Shown here: positions 42,018 to 51,021 of the stretch, one piece after another
Layout of the letters: each line of letters begins with the position of its first letter
How positions within the stretch are numbered: the first letter of the stretch is position 1
Origin: Streptomyces sp. CBMA152
Lineage (GTDB): Bacteria; Actinomycetota; Actinomycetes; Streptomycetales; Streptomycetaceae
NCBI RefSeq assembly: GCF_014596475.1
Contig: NZ_MECJ01000027.1
Location: 62,001 to 126,000 of the forward strand
Reading direction: 5' to 3'
Length of the DNA: 64,000 nt
Position numbers and translations under genes: made by a program
The notes under the pieces: generated by a model
Seen by the model: only the letters and a program-made list of their open reading frames with translations
What the model was told of the DNA's origin: nothing
The model's database searches: none

Positions 42018-42800
42018 ATGGACAAGGCCCCGAAGGCCGCGGGCGCGTCGGCGCGCGTGGACGATCCCGCGTTTCCCGCGCACCGGGCGCCGCGCTGCCG
42101 CAGCCTCGACGAGCTCGACGCCCAGGTGATCCACTGCCGGGCCTGCCCGAGGCTGGTGGCCTGGCGCGAGGAGGTCGCCGCCACCAAGCGCGCGGCGTTC
42201 CGGGACTGGGAGTACTGGGGGCGGCCGGTACCTGGCTTCGGCCCGCCGGACGCGGCCGTCGCGGTCGTGGGCCTGGCCCCGGCCGCGCACGGCGGCAACC
42301 GGACCGGCCGGATGTTCACCGGGGACGCGTCCGGCGACAGCCTCTTCGCCGCGCTGCACGCCGTGGGCCTCGCCTCGCAGGCCGAGTCGATCGATGCCGA
42401 CGACGGGCTCACGCTGCGCGGCGTACGGCTCGCGGCGCCCGTGCACTGCGCGCCGCCGGACAACAAGCCGACCCCCGAGGAGCGCGACACCTGCCGCCCG
42501 TGGCTGGCGGCCGAACTGGAGCTGCTGAGCCCGACGTTGCGTACGGTCGTGGTGCTCGGCGCGTTCGGCTGGCAGGCGCTGTTCCCGGTGCTGAGCGCGG
42601 CGGGCTGGGAGGTCCCGCGCCCCCGGCCGAAGTTCGGGCACGCGGTGCGGGTGACGCTGCCCGGCACGGACGAGGGCCGCAACACCCTGAACGTACTGGG
42701 CTGTTACCACCCGAGCCGGCACAACACCAACACGGGACGGCTGACGTTCCCGATGCTCGTCGACGTGTTCCGGGAGGCGGCGCGGCTGTCGGACCTGTGA
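42018..42800 (+). CDS. Uracil-DNA glycosylase, family 5 (UDGb)
   Basis: This 260-residue Fe-S DNA glycosylase excises uracil, hypoxanthine and related deaminated bases. The family 5 active-site motif GLAPAAHGGNRTGRMFTGDASGD lies near 90-112. It lacks the polar Asp/Asn used by families 1 and 4, as family 5 does. The second motif is CYHPSRHNTNTGRLT near 230. Cys residues in HCRACPRL near 40 plus two further conserved Cys supply a [4Fe-4S] cluster. This activity suits a high-GC genome prone to cytosine deamination. It is transcribed alone. Confidence 0.93.
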   Translation: MDKAPKAAGASARVDDPAFPAHRAPRCRSLDELDAQVIHCRACPRLVAWREEVAATKRAAFRDWEYWGRPVPGFGPPDAAVAVVGLAPAAHGGNRTGRMFTGDASGDSLFAALHAVGLASQAESIDADDGLTLRGVRLAAPVHCAPPDNKPTPEERDTCRPWLAAELELLSPTLRTVVVLGAFGWQALFPVLSAAGWEVPRPRPKFGHAVRVTLPGTDEGRNTLNVLGCYHPSRHNTNTGRLTFPMLVDVFREAARLSDL

Positions 42801-42957
42801 CGTCTCTGGCTGCCCTTTTTGGTTGAACATCGACCGGAATTCTGACGCTAAGTGACCGTTTCCGGGCCGGATTTCCCCGTCGGATCGCATCCCGCACCGT
42901 GCGGGTGTGTCATGGAAGGGTTGGGCAAAAGGGGCGGGAGCGACGAAAGGAGCCGGT

Positions 42958-43512
42958 ATGGGTACCGGACGGATACGTCGAGCGGCCGCCACGACCCTGC
43001 TGTCGTGCGGCCTGGCGATAGGCGGTCTCGCCACCACGGCAGCGGCCGCCCCGGCGCACGACGGGGGCGACGGTCACGACCGCGATCACGGCACCCAGTG
43101 GGCATGGAGCGCCAGCGGCTGGGTGTGGAGCAACCAGGACAACGGCAGGAGCTGGGACAACCACGACGGCGGACAGGACTGGGGTGGCCACGACCACGGT
43201 GGCGACGGACGCCATGACGACGGACGCCACGATGATCGTCGGCATGACGACGGCCGTCGCGATGACGGCCGACATGACGACGGACGCGTGTTCGGCACGG
43301 TGACCTCCCGTATCGAGCTGAACGTCCGCGACAACCCGAGCCTGAACGCCGACGTCGGCGTCGCCCTCAGCCCGGGCAGCACGGACCGGATCGCGTGCAA
43401 GACACATGGTTCGAATGTCAACGGAACCTCCACCTGGTACTGGCTGACCGGCGCCCAGGGCTGGGCCACGGCGGCGTTCTTCCAGGCCAACGGGGACGTA
43501 CCGAACTGCTGA
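42958..43512 (+). CDS. Secreted SH3-like protein with His/Asp-rich repeat
   Basis: This 184-residue protein has a signal peptide (about 1-30, ending AAAA). A Gly/Asp/His/Trp-rich segment follows (GTQWAWSASGWVWSNQDNGRSWDNHDGG), then five tandem RHDDG-type pentads (residues 85-109) and a C-terminal bacterial SH3-like domain (SRIELNVRDNPSLNADVGVALSPGS to WYWLTGAQGWATAAFFQANG) with two Cys. Bacterial SH3 domains bind cell-wall peptides. The charged His/Asp repeats could bind divalent metals or act as a pH-dependent linker, which is inference. The ATG at 42958 has AAAGGAG upstream. A hairpin terminator follows. Confidence 0.8.
   Translation: MGTGRIRRAAATTLLSCGLAIGGLATTAAAAPAHDGGDGHDRDHGTQWAWSASGWVWSNQDNGRSWDNHDGGQDWGGHDHGGDGRHDDGRHDDRRHDDGRRDDGRHDDGRVFGTVTSRIELNVRDNPSLNADVGVALSPGSTDRIACKTHGSNVNGTSTWYWLTGAQGWATAAFFQANGDVPNC
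43210..43284 (+). repeat. 15-bp tandem repeat (5 copies) encoding RHDDG pentads
   Basis: Five in-frame 15-nt units encode RHDDG, RHDDR, RHDDG, RRDDG and RHDDG within the SH3-like secreted protein. Synonymous differences between the units show the array is not brand new. Confidence 0.9.
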
Positions 43513-43531
43513 GCGCCCCCTTTGCGGGGAC

Positions 43532-43561
43532 ACAGGGCCCGGAGGCGACTCCGGGCCCTGT
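43532..43561 (+). terminator. Hairpin after the SH3-like protein gene
   Basis: ACAGGGCCCGGAG (43532-43544) pairs perfectly with CTCCGGGCCCTGT (43549-43561) around a GCGA tetraloop, 19 nt after the stop. Confidence 0.85.
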
Positions 43562-43662
43562 CGCGCGCCGCCCCTTCATTGCCGTCACGTGAACAGCGGA
43601 CGCGGTCGGGAATAGCGACACCGGATTCGACCTTGGAGCTGCTGAGAGCGAGGAGACGGCAG

Positions 43663-44589
43663 ATGCCCAAGGCGTACGCGTACACCCGGAACGGTGGGCC
43701 CGAGACGGAGGCCTTCATCGAGCGGGACCGGCCCGAGCCCGGCCCCGGCCAGCTGCTGGTCGCGGTCCGCGCGGCCGGGGTGAACCCGGTCGACTGGAAG
43801 CTGCGCAACGGTTTCCGCAGGCCAGGGGCGCCGGAAACGCCGCTGCCCGCCGTGTTCGGCAGTGAGATAGCCGGTGAGGTCGTGGCGCTGGGGCCGGATG
43901 TCACGGGCTTCGCGGTCGGGGACGCCGTCTTCGGCAACCCGGTCGGCGGCGGTTACGCGGAGTACGCACTGCTGCCCGCGTCCATAGCCGCGCACAAGCC
44001 CGAGGCGCTGTCCTTCGCCGATGCGGCGACGCTGCCGGTGGCCGCCGCGACAGCCTACGACGGGCTGCGCCAGCTGGCGCTGCCGGCCGGGGCGACGGTG
44101 CTGATCACGGGCGTCGGCGGCGGTGTGGGCGTGGCCGCGGCCCAGATCGCCCGCGCCTTCGGGCTGCGGGTCGTGGGCACGGCGAGCGAGGGCAAGAAGG
44201 ACTTCGTGGAGGCGCTGGGCGCGATCCACGTCCCCTCGGCCGGTGGCGCTCTCGCCGACCGCATCCGGGCAGCGGCTCCCGGCGGCGCTGTGGACGCGGT
44301 CTTCGACCTGGTCGGCGGCGAGGTGCTGGCGGAGGTGGCCGAGCTCGTCGAGGACCGTACGAAGCTGATCACGGCCGCCGACCCGCCGGCGGCGCTCAAG
44401 CTCGGCGGCTCGCCGGTCCAGCGCGCGCGCACCTCGGAGGTCCTGGACGAGGTGGCGAAGCTCGTGCTCAGCGGGGCGCTGCGGCCCCACGTCACGGCCG
44501 CCTTCCCGCTCCAGCGCGCGGCCGACGCACTGCGGACGGTCGAGGAAGGCCACGCGCGCGGCAAGGTCGTGATCGAGGTGGGCCAGTGA
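43663..44589 (+). CDS. Zinc-free quinone oxidoreductase (MDR family)
   Basis: This 308-residue medium-chain dehydrogenase/reductase has an N-terminal GroES-like domain (AAGVNPVDWKLRNGF near 37) and a Rossmann domain with the NADPH loop ITGVGGGVGVAAAQIARAFG near 148. The structural and catalytic zinc ligands of alcohol dehydrogenases are absent, placing it with quinone oxidoreductases and enoyl reductases. It should reduce a quinone or enone with NADPH. GAGGAGA lies about 7 nt before the ATG. Its stop overlaps the following acetyltransferase start by GTGA. Confidence 0.9.
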   Translation: MPKAYAYTRNGGPETEAFIERDRPEPGPGQLLVAVRAAGVNPVDWKLRNGFRRPGAPETPLPAVFGSEIAGEVVALGPDVTGFAVGDAVFGNPVGGGYAEYALLPASIAAHKPEALSFADAATLPVAAATAYDGLRQLALPAGATVLITGVGGGVGVAAAQIARAFGLRVVGTASEGKKDFVEALGAIHVPSAGGALADRIRAAAPGGAVDAVFDLVGGEVLAEVAELVEDRTKLITAADPPAALKLGGSPVQRARTSEVLDEVAKLVLSGALRPHVTAAFPLQRAADALRTVEEGHARGKVVIEVGQ

Positions 44590-45317
44590 ACGAGTTCACC
44601 CCGCACCCCCTCGACAACCCCGCGCGCTCCTCGCTGACCGGGCCGCACGCGCACTTCGCCGAGCGCTTCGGGCGGGTGCTGCGGTATCCGCCCGAGGTGA
44701 CGCCGTGGCTGGCGATCTCGGATGAGCCCGGCCCCGAGGACTGGGCCGATCTGGCCGCGCTGGCCGGGCCCGGCGGGGAGGTTCCGCTGCTGGGAATGAC
44801 CCATCAGCCGCCGCCCGGCTGGGAGTTGACGTTCGAGGCGGACGGCGTCCAGCTCGTCGACGACGGGGTGCCCGCCGCGCCCTTCGAGGAGGCGGTCGTG
44901 CTCGGCACGGCCGATGTGCCCGAGATGCTGGAGCTGGTGGAGCGGACGCAGCCGGGCCCGTTCCTGCCGCGCACCATCGAGCTCGGCACCTATCTCGGCG
45001 TCCGCAGGGACGGCGCCCTGGTCGCGATGGCCGGGGAGCGGCTGCACCCGCCGGGCTGGACGGAGATCAGCGCGGTCTGCACCGATGACGCGTACCGCGG
45101 CCAGGGCCTGGGCACCAAGCTCGTCCTCGCGGTCGCCGCGAACATCCGGTCCCGGGGCGAGCGCCCCTTCCTGCACACCGGCGCGCGCAACACCACCGCG
45201 ATCCGGCTGTACGAGTCGCTCGGGTTCCGGCTGCGCCGCACCACCCGGTTCATGTCGGCCCGGGTTCCGGAGAACGTACTGGCAACCACGACCGGGCTAG
45301 TTCACTCGATCGAGTGA
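44586..45317 (+). CDS. GNAT-family N-acetyltransferase (FR47-like)
   Basis: This 243-residue protein has a C-terminal acetyltransferase domain at about 130-235. The acetyl-CoA loop is DDAYRGQGLGTKLVLAVAANI (Q/RxxGxG satisfied by R-G-Q-G-L-G), followed by LHTGARNTTAIRLYESLGFRLRR, typical of the FR47-like branch. The N-terminal half is less conserved. Substrate unknown; translational coupling to the quinone reductase suggests a shared detoxification role. Confidence 0.87.
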   Translation: MNEFTPHPLDNPARSSLTGPHAHFAERFGRVLRYPPEVTPWLAISDEPGPEDWADLAALAGPGGEVPLLGMTHQPPPGWELTFEADGVQLVDDGVPAAPFEEAVVLGTADVPEMLELVERTQPGPFLPRTIELGTYLGVRRDGALVAMAGERLHPPGWTEISAVCTDDAYRGQGLGTKLVLAVAANIRSRGERPFLHTGARNTTAIRLYESLGFRLRRTTRFMSARVPENVLATTTGLVHSIE

Positions 45318-45432
45318 TGAAACGGTCGTGTGAATTGTTTCTGCAACTTCTGGGCTCCGCCGAACCCTTAGCGTGCTCCTTGGCCTCCCCAGCCCCCGGT
45401 CGCCATATCGCCACGTATGAGGGGGGAATGAC

Positions 45433-45870
45433 GTGCGCTCCGACGAACACATCGACAAAGGTGTACGGGACATCCTGCCTACGCCCAGAGGCCGTATCGG
45501 ACAACCGCTGATGCGTGTGCGCACCCTGCGCGGGGTCACCGTCGCCGAGCTGCGCGGCGAGATCGACATCCACGCGGTGCAGACGCTCCAGCCGCGCCTG
45601 GACGTCCTCACGTCGAGCGATCGGCCCGCGCTCGCGGTCGACCTGTCCCGCATCGAGTTCCTGGACTGCTCGGGCCTGGCGCTGCTGGTGCGCAGCCGTC
45701 GCCGGGCCGCCGAGCGCGGCGGTTTATGGGCGCTGGCCTGCGACCATCCGCTCACCCTGCGGATCCTGCGGATCACCTCCCTGCTGAGCACCCTGGGGCC
45801 TGCTCCCACGCTGGAGCAGGCCCTGGAGTCGTTCAGCCCCGCGAAGCGGACCGTGTCCACCGCAGAGTGA
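45433..45870 (+). CDS. STAS-domain anti-sigma factor antagonist, with TTA codon
   Basis: The 145-residue protein carries a STAS domain from about residue 28 (VTVAELRGEIDIHAVQTLQPRL, then VDLSRIEFLDCSGLALLVRSRRRA). Ser80 in DCSGL is the site normally phosphorylated by an anti-sigma kinase and dephosphorylated by a PP2C phosphatase. It should bind and neutralise such a kinase, freeing a sigma factor. The GTG at 45433 has GAGGGGGG upstream. Codon 98 is TTA (45724-45726), so synthesis should need bldA tRNA. No kinase or sigma gene is adjacent. Its 3' end overlaps the convergent alpha-mannosidase gene by 38 nt. Confidence 0.88.
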   Translation: MRSDEHIDKGVRDILPTPRGRIGQPLMRVRTLRGVTVAELRGEIDIHAVQTLQPRLDVLTSSDRPALAVDLSRIEFLDCSGLALLVRSRRRAAERGGLWALACDHPLTLRILRITSLLSTLGPAPTLEQALESFSPAKRTVSTAE

Positions 45871-48800
45871 CGAGCTCGAACGGTCGCAGGCTCAACTCGA
45901 CCGACCCATCGGCCAGTTCGGGCTGATCACCCTCGCCCAGCGGCCGCTCCAGCAGGTCGGTCGCGACCACCGCGTCCGCCGCGAAGCCCGCGGTGAGCCT
46001 GGCGCGGGCCCGGCCGCCATGTGATTCGTAGAGGCGGACGACCACATCACCGCTCGCGTCGTCCGCCAGCTTCACCGCGCTGACGACCACCGCGTCGTTG
46101 TCGACGGACACCAGCGGCGCCACCTCGCCCCCGCCCGCGACCCGCCGCTCCGGCAGATTGACGCGATAGCCCTCGCGCACCGCGTCCCCGATCGTGGCGC
46201 CCGGCACGAGCGCGTGCCGGAAGCGGTGGACGCCCTGGTCGGTCTCCGGGTCGGGGAAGCGTGGGGCGCGCAGCAGCGAGACCCGGACCGTGGTGGTCGT
46301 GCCCCGGTCCCCCGCCTCGCGGACCGTACGGGTCACGTCGTGCCCGTACGTCGAGTCGTTGACCAGTGCCACACCCCAGCCGGGCTCCTCCAGATGCACG
46401 AACCGGTGGTTGCACGCCTCGAACTTGGCCGCCTCCCAACTGGTGTTGGTGTGGGTGGGCCGGTGGAAGTGGCCGAACTGGGTCTCCGAGGCGTAGCGCT
46501 CGGCGTGGATGTCCAGCGGGAACGCGGCCTTGAGGAACTTCTCCGTCTCGTGCCAGTCGACCTCGGTGTCGATGTCGAGCCGCTTGGCGTCCGGGGCGAG
46601 GCCGAGCAGCTGGGTGACCTTGGAGTCGCCGAAGGTGCGCACGATCCGGACGGCGGCCACGCCCGCGTCCTCCACCGCGACGAGCTGATCGACGGCCGTC
46701 AGATCGGTCACCGTATTGCGGTAGAACGCGTCCACGTCCCACGCGTCCCACATGTTCGGGAAGTCCGGGTGGATCTGGAGCAGATTCGCGGCCTGGCCGG
46801 GCGCGACCGTCTCGCGCGCGGCGGCGATGTCGTACGCGGAGACCACCAGGCCACGGCCGTCGATCTCCACCCGCAGCAGCCCGTCGTCGAGCACGAAGCC
46901 GCCGCCCTCGCGCGGAGCCGCCCGGCTCACTCCCGTGCGGACGGGCTCGGCCGCCGCGCCCGCCGCCACCGAGGCGCGCACGTGCGGCGCGGAGTTGAAG
47001 ACGAGCGTGCGGCCGGGCGCGGGCTCTCCGGCGAGCACCCGCTGCGATCCGTCGATGATCGTGTTCAGCTCCTCGGCGACCGCCGCGTACGTCCGCTCCG
47101 CCTCGCGGTGCACCCAGGCGATGGAGGAGCCGGGCAGGATGTCGTGGAACTGGTGGAGGAGGACCGTCTTCCAGATGCGGTCCAACTGCTCGTACGGATA
47201 AGGGAATCCGGCCCGCACGGCCGCCGTCGCGGCCCACAGCTCGGCCTCGCGCAGCAGGTGCTCGCTGCGCCGGTTGCCCTGCTTGGTCTTCGCCTGGCTG
47301 GTCAGCGTCGCGCGGTGCAGCTCCAGATAGAGCTCGCCGACCCACACCGGCGCGTTCGGATACTCCGCCTGCGCCTTGGCGAAGAACTCGGCCGGGCTCT
47401 CCCATTCAACGGTCGCCGAGCCGTCCAGGTTCCGCAGCCGGGCCGCCTTCGCGACCATCTCCCGGGTGGTGCCGCCGCCCCCGTCGCCCCAGCCGGTCGG
47501 CGCCAGCGAGTGCCGGGCGGCGCCCTTGTCCTTGAAGTTCCGGGCCGCGTGGGCGATCTCGCTGCCCTTCATCGAGCAGTTGTAGGTGTCGACGGGCGGG
47601 AAGTGCGTGAAGATCCGGGTGCCGTCGATGCCCTCCCACTGGAAGGTGTGGTGCGGGAACTTGTTCGTCTGCGACCAGGAGATCTTCTGGGTGAGCAGCC
47701 ACTTGGCGCCCGCCGCCTTGATGATCTGCGGCAGCCCGGCCGCGAACCCGAAGGTGTCCGGCAGCCACGCCTCGTCGTTCTCGATGCCGAACTCGTCCAG
47801 GAAGAACCGCTTGCCGTGGACGAACTGCCGCGCCATCGCCTCCGAGCCCGGCATGTTGGTGTCCGACTCCACCCACATCCCACCGGCGGGAACGAACCGC
47901 CCCTCGGAGACGGCCTTCTTCACGCGCGCGTAGACCTCGGGCCGGTGTTCCTTGATCCAGGCGAACTGCTGCGCCTGCGACATGGTGAAGACGAAGTCCG
48001 GCTCGTCCTCCAGGAGCGCGGTCATGTTCGACGTCGTACGGGCCACCTTGCGCACGGTCTCGCGCAGCGGCCACAGCCACGCCGAGTCGATGTGGGCGTG
48101 GCCGACCGCGCTGATGCGGTGGGCGGTCGGGCCTGCGGGCACGGCGAGGACATCGGCGAGCTCGGCGCGGGCCGCGTCCGCGCTCGCGTTGACGTCCTGG
48201 AGGTCCACCACGTCCAGCGCGCGGCCGACGGCCCGCAGGATGTCCCAGCGCCGGGCGCCCTCGACGGGCAGCTCGTGCATCAGCTCGCCGAGCACTTCCA
48301 GGTCGAGGACGAGCTGCCAGACGCTCTCGTCGAAGACGGCGAGGTCCATCCTGGCCAGCCGGTACTGCGGCTCGCTGCCCGCCGTCTCCTTGTCGCCGAG
48401 CGCGGTCGGCACGAAGGGGTGGTAGTCGAGGATGACCGGGTTGGACGCGGCCTCGATGTGCAGCCGCACCTCCTCGCCGCCCGCGACCGGAGCACCGATA
48501 CGCACCCACTGGTTGCGCGGGTTGAGGCCCTTCACCGGGGTGCCGTCCGGCCGGTAGACCAAGCCCTCGCACTGGAAGCCGGGCATGTTCTCGTCGAAGC
48601 CTAGGTCGAGGATCGCCTCCACGGTCCTCCCGGCCCACTCCTGCGGAACGGTCCCGGTCACCCGGAACCAGCTGGTCCCCCAGGGCGCGCCCCACGCGTC
48701 CCCGACCGCGATCGGTTCGGGGACGCCGGCCAGCCCCTCGGCGACCGGCACGGGCTCGCCCGGCGCATGCCAGACCGCCACCTGGAGCGGTACGGATTCG

Positions 48801-48877
48801 GGATACACGGCGGGGCGGATGCGCTCGTCGAGGACACGCTTGAGGCGGGCTTCGACCAGATTGCGGTCGTCATGCAT
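45833..48877 (-). CDS. Cytoplasmic GH38 alpha-mannosidase
   Basis: This 1014-residue protein has the bacterial GH38 layout: an N-terminal beta-domain (1-250), then the catalytic barrel with the zinc motif HIDSAWLWPL (His262, Asp264). The acidic nucleophile region ESDTNMPGSEAMARQFVHGKRFF lies near 340, with DTFGFAAGLPQII near 370. A helical and beta-sandwich C-terminal half follows. There is no signal peptide, so it acts on imported oligosaccharide, removing alpha-linked mannose by retention. It is the last gene of the N-glycan operon, 73 nt after the GH85 gene. It overlaps the convergent STAS gene by 38 nt. Confidence 0.94.
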   Translation of the reverse strand: MHDDRNLVEARLKRVLDERIRPAVYPESVPLQVAVWHAPGEPVPVAEGLAGVPEPIAVGDAWGAPWGTSWFRVTGTVPQEWAGRTVEAILDLGFDENMPGFQCEGLVYRPDGTPVKGLNPRNQWVRIGAPVAGGEEVRLHIEAASNPVILDYHPFVPTALGDKETAGSEPQYRLARMDLAVFDESVWQLVLDLEVLGELMHELPVEGARRWDILRAVGRALDVVDLQDVNASADAARAELADVLAVPAGPTAHRISAVGHAHIDSAWLWPLRETVRKVARTTSNMTALLEDEPDFVFTMSQAQQFAWIKEHRPEVYARVKKAVSEGRFVPAGGMWVESDTNMPGSEAMARQFVHGKRFFLDEFGIENDEAWLPDTFGFAAGLPQIIKAAGAKWLLTQKISWSQTNKFPHHTFQWEGIDGTRIFTHFPPVDTYNCSMKGSEIAHAARNFKDKGAARHSLAPTGWGDGGGGTTREMVAKAARLRNLDGSATVEWESPAEFFAKAQAEYPNAPVWVGELYLELHRATLTSQAKTKQGNRRSEHLLREAELWAATAAVRAGFPYPYEQLDRIWKTVLLHQFHDILPGSSIAWVHREAERTYAAVAEELNTIIDGSQRVLAGEPAPGRTLVFNSAPHVRASVAAGAAAEPVRTGVSRAAPREGGGFVLDDGLLRVEIDGRGLVVSAYDIAAARETVAPGQAANLLQIHPDFPNMWDAWDVDAFYRNTVTDLTAVDQLVAVEDAGVAAVRIVRTFGDSKVTQLLGLAPDAKRLDIDTEVDWHETEKFLKAAFPLDIHAERYASETQFGHFHRPTHTNTSWEAAKFEACNHRFVHLEEPGWGVALVNDSTYGHDVTRTVREAGDRGTTTTVRVSLLRAPRFPDPETDQGVHRFRHALVPGATIGDAVREGYRVNLPERRVAGGGEVAPLVSVDNDAVVVSAVKLADDASGDVVVRLYESHGGRARARLTAGFAADAVVATDLLERPLGEGDQPELADGSVELSLRPFELVTLRWTRSASRG

Positions 48878-48950
48878 GAGGGTCTGCTCCGTTGGGTCGA
48901 GGGTCGAGCGGGGTGCAGATGCGGATGCGAGGGAGTGCTGACTGCCGGTG

Positions 48951-50975
48951 CTACCAGGGATGGACGACGGAGACGGGTGCGGACGCCGTGTAGAGCTCGC
49001 CGACGGCCCGTATCTCGAACCGGGCCGACCGCTCCGCTCCTTGCGGTGTCACACCGGGAACGAAGAAGGCGGTGCCGCACGTTCCCCCTACGAAGCGGCG
49101 ACTTTTGTCGGGCAGGACGCGATGCAGCTCGTAGTGGCGCACGGCTGCGGGCGCACGGTCCCACGCGAAGCGCAGCGAGGTGCCCGCGGCTCCGGTCGCG
49201 GAATCGGTGATGCGCGCTCGGGCGGGCGCGGCCGGCGGCGTGGCGGCGCCGTCGCGCACGGCGAGCGCTCCGAGCCGCCACTTCACGCTGCCCTGCGCGG
49301 TCAGCCGCACACCGAGTGAACGGGCCGTTCCGGAGAGGGAGTTGAGGCGCAGGGTCGAGGTGGTCCAGCCGCTCCTGCCCGCGTGCAGGGTGCCCGCCGG
49401 GAGGTAGGTGTACGGGACGGGATCGCCCGGCCGGGCGGGCTGGCGCAGGGCGATCGCGAGCTCGACCTTGACCGTGCCCTCGTCGGCCCGGTGGGTGAGC
49501 TCGACGACCGTGGACTTCGACAGGGACAGCCGGGTCGCGTACAGCTCGACGGTGGCCGGGGCGTCGAAGTCGCCGTCGACCAGGAGGCTGGATCCGCCGC
49601 GCCAGGCGTCGGCGAAGTCGAAGGCGACGGCGGGCCGCCGACCGCCGGTGCGCACGACCCAGCGCCGACCGGGAAGGCGGTCCTGGAGGCCGAGATGGTT
49701 CCACTCGGCGGTCGAGGTGACCCGGCCGCCCTCGTACCAGCGCAGCCCGTGCCCGGTGTTGAAAGAGGTGGCGAACGGCAGCCGGTCGACCGTGGCCCGG
49801 TCGGCCACCACCGTCGCGGGGGCGCGCCAGCCGTCCGTGTCGGGCTGCGACGGATCGAGTGAACGCCCGGTCCAGAACCGGTCGTCGGCCGCGTGGAACT
49901 GCGCCGGGGTGCGGCCCGCGGGCAGCTGGTTGCGGGTCCACTCGGGCCGGTAGAGGCCATACGACACGATGTGCGAGCGGTCCCTGGGGACGATGGCGTC
50001 CCAGTCCACCGAGGTGTTCCACCCGTTGGCCTCGACGTCGACGCCCGCCCACAGCTCGTAACGACTGCGACCGAGCCGTCCCGCGAGGTCGCCCGAGGAC
50101 GCGAGTGTGGCGCGCGACCAGCGGAAGTCCACGAACATCGAGTCGGCGCTCGCGAAGAACTCCTTGTTCTCGTCGTCCAGTTGCCCCTGCCAGCCGACAT
50201 CGCCACCGGTCGTCATCGCGTCGTACCAGGTGACCCGCAGCCCGGCCGCCTTCGCGTGCGCCGTGAGATCCCGTACGAACGCGAGCATGTCGGCGCCGAG
50301 CGCCGCGTCGCCGCCGTCGGTCTCGGCGTTGAGGAACCACCCGTCGAAGCCGTACGCGACGGCGACCTCGACCAGCTTGGCGGCCAGCGGAAACCGCCCC
50401 AGCGAGTCGCGCCGCACCAGATCGCGGGTCCATCGCAGCTCACCGCCCCAGGCGGTCGGCGGCAGAAAGACCGTACCGAGAACGGGCACACCGTTGCGGT
50501 GAGCGGCGTCCACGATCGGCGCGTTGGGCGCCAGGATCAGCCCCTCCCCCGCCGAACCGCCCCAGAAGACCAGCTCATCGAGGTACGCCCAGTGAGTGAG
50601 CGCGTAGTAATCAGCGGTGGCCGCACCCTGCGACGGGTTGCCCGCCGTGTGGTCGAAGGACACCAACGACTGGATACGGGCCTGGCCACGGCGGGCGGTC
50701 CGGTTCACCGGGACGGGGGTGAACCGCGCGGCGAGCGGCACGGAGGCACGGTTGAAGGCAAGGTCCCTGTCGTCCTCGACCCGCCACTCTTTCAGGCTCC
50801 GCCAGGTGATGCCAGGCCCGGGCGAACCGGAGGGGAGGGAGTCGGGATACCAGTAGGAGGCGTAGGGCTGAAGGTCGGTGGGCGCAGCGCGGGCGGCGGA
50901 GGCGGGAAGGACGACGGCGGCGGCCGTCCCCGCCCCGGCGAGAACGACGGCCCGACGGGTTGGGTGCTGCTTCAT
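48951..50975 (-). CDS. Secreted GH85 endo-beta-N-acetylglucosaminidase
   Basis: The 674-residue protein has a twin-arginine signal (TRRAVVLAG to SAARA near 29). The GH85 barrel spans about 35-330, with Asn216 and Glu218 in FDGWFLNAETDGG in the same N-x-E spacing as characterised endoglycosidases: the Glu is the acid/base and the Asn stabilises the oxazoline intermediate. Beta-sandwich domains follow (about 400-560), then an Fn3-like C-terminus. It should cut the chitobiose core of high-mannose N-glycans outside the cell, releasing Man(n)GlcNAc. ACGGAGATC precedes the ATG. It lies between GH5 and GH38 genes on the same strand. Confidence 0.94.
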   Translation of the reverse strand: MKQHPTRRAVVLAGAGTAAAVVLPASAARAAPTDLQPYASYWYPDSLPSGSPGPGITWRSLKEWRVEDDRDLAFNRASVPLAARFTPVPVNRTARRGQARIQSLVSFDHTAGNPSQGAATADYYALTHWAYLDELVFWGGSAGEGLILAPNAPIVDAAHRNGVPVLGTVFLPPTAWGGELRWTRDLVRRDSLGRFPLAAKLVEVAVAYGFDGWFLNAETDGGDAALGADMLAFVRDLTAHAKAAGLRVTWYDAMTTGGDVGWQGQLDDENKEFFASADSMFVDFRWSRATLASSGDLAGRLGRSRYELWAGVDVEANGWNTSVDWDAIVPRDRSHIVSYGLYRPEWTRNQLPAGRTPAQFHAADDRFWTGRSLDPSQPDTDGWRAPATVVADRATVDRLPFATSFNTGHGLRWYEGGRVTSTAEWNHLGLQDRLPGRRWVVRTGGRRPAVAFDFADAWRGGSSLLVDGDFDAPATVELYATRLSLSKSTVVELTHRADEGTVKVELAIALRQPARPGDPVPYTYLPAGTLHAGRSGWTTSTLRLNSLSGTARSLGVRLTAQGSVKWRLGALAVRDGAATPPAAPARARITDSATGAAGTSLRFAWDRAPAAVRHYELHRVLPDKSRRFVGGTCGTAFFVPGVTPQGAERSARFEIRAVGELYTASAPVSVVHPW

Positions 50976-51021
50976 GGCGATCTCCGTTTCGGCTCGACCT
51001 ATCGAAGTGGGGCAACGAACC

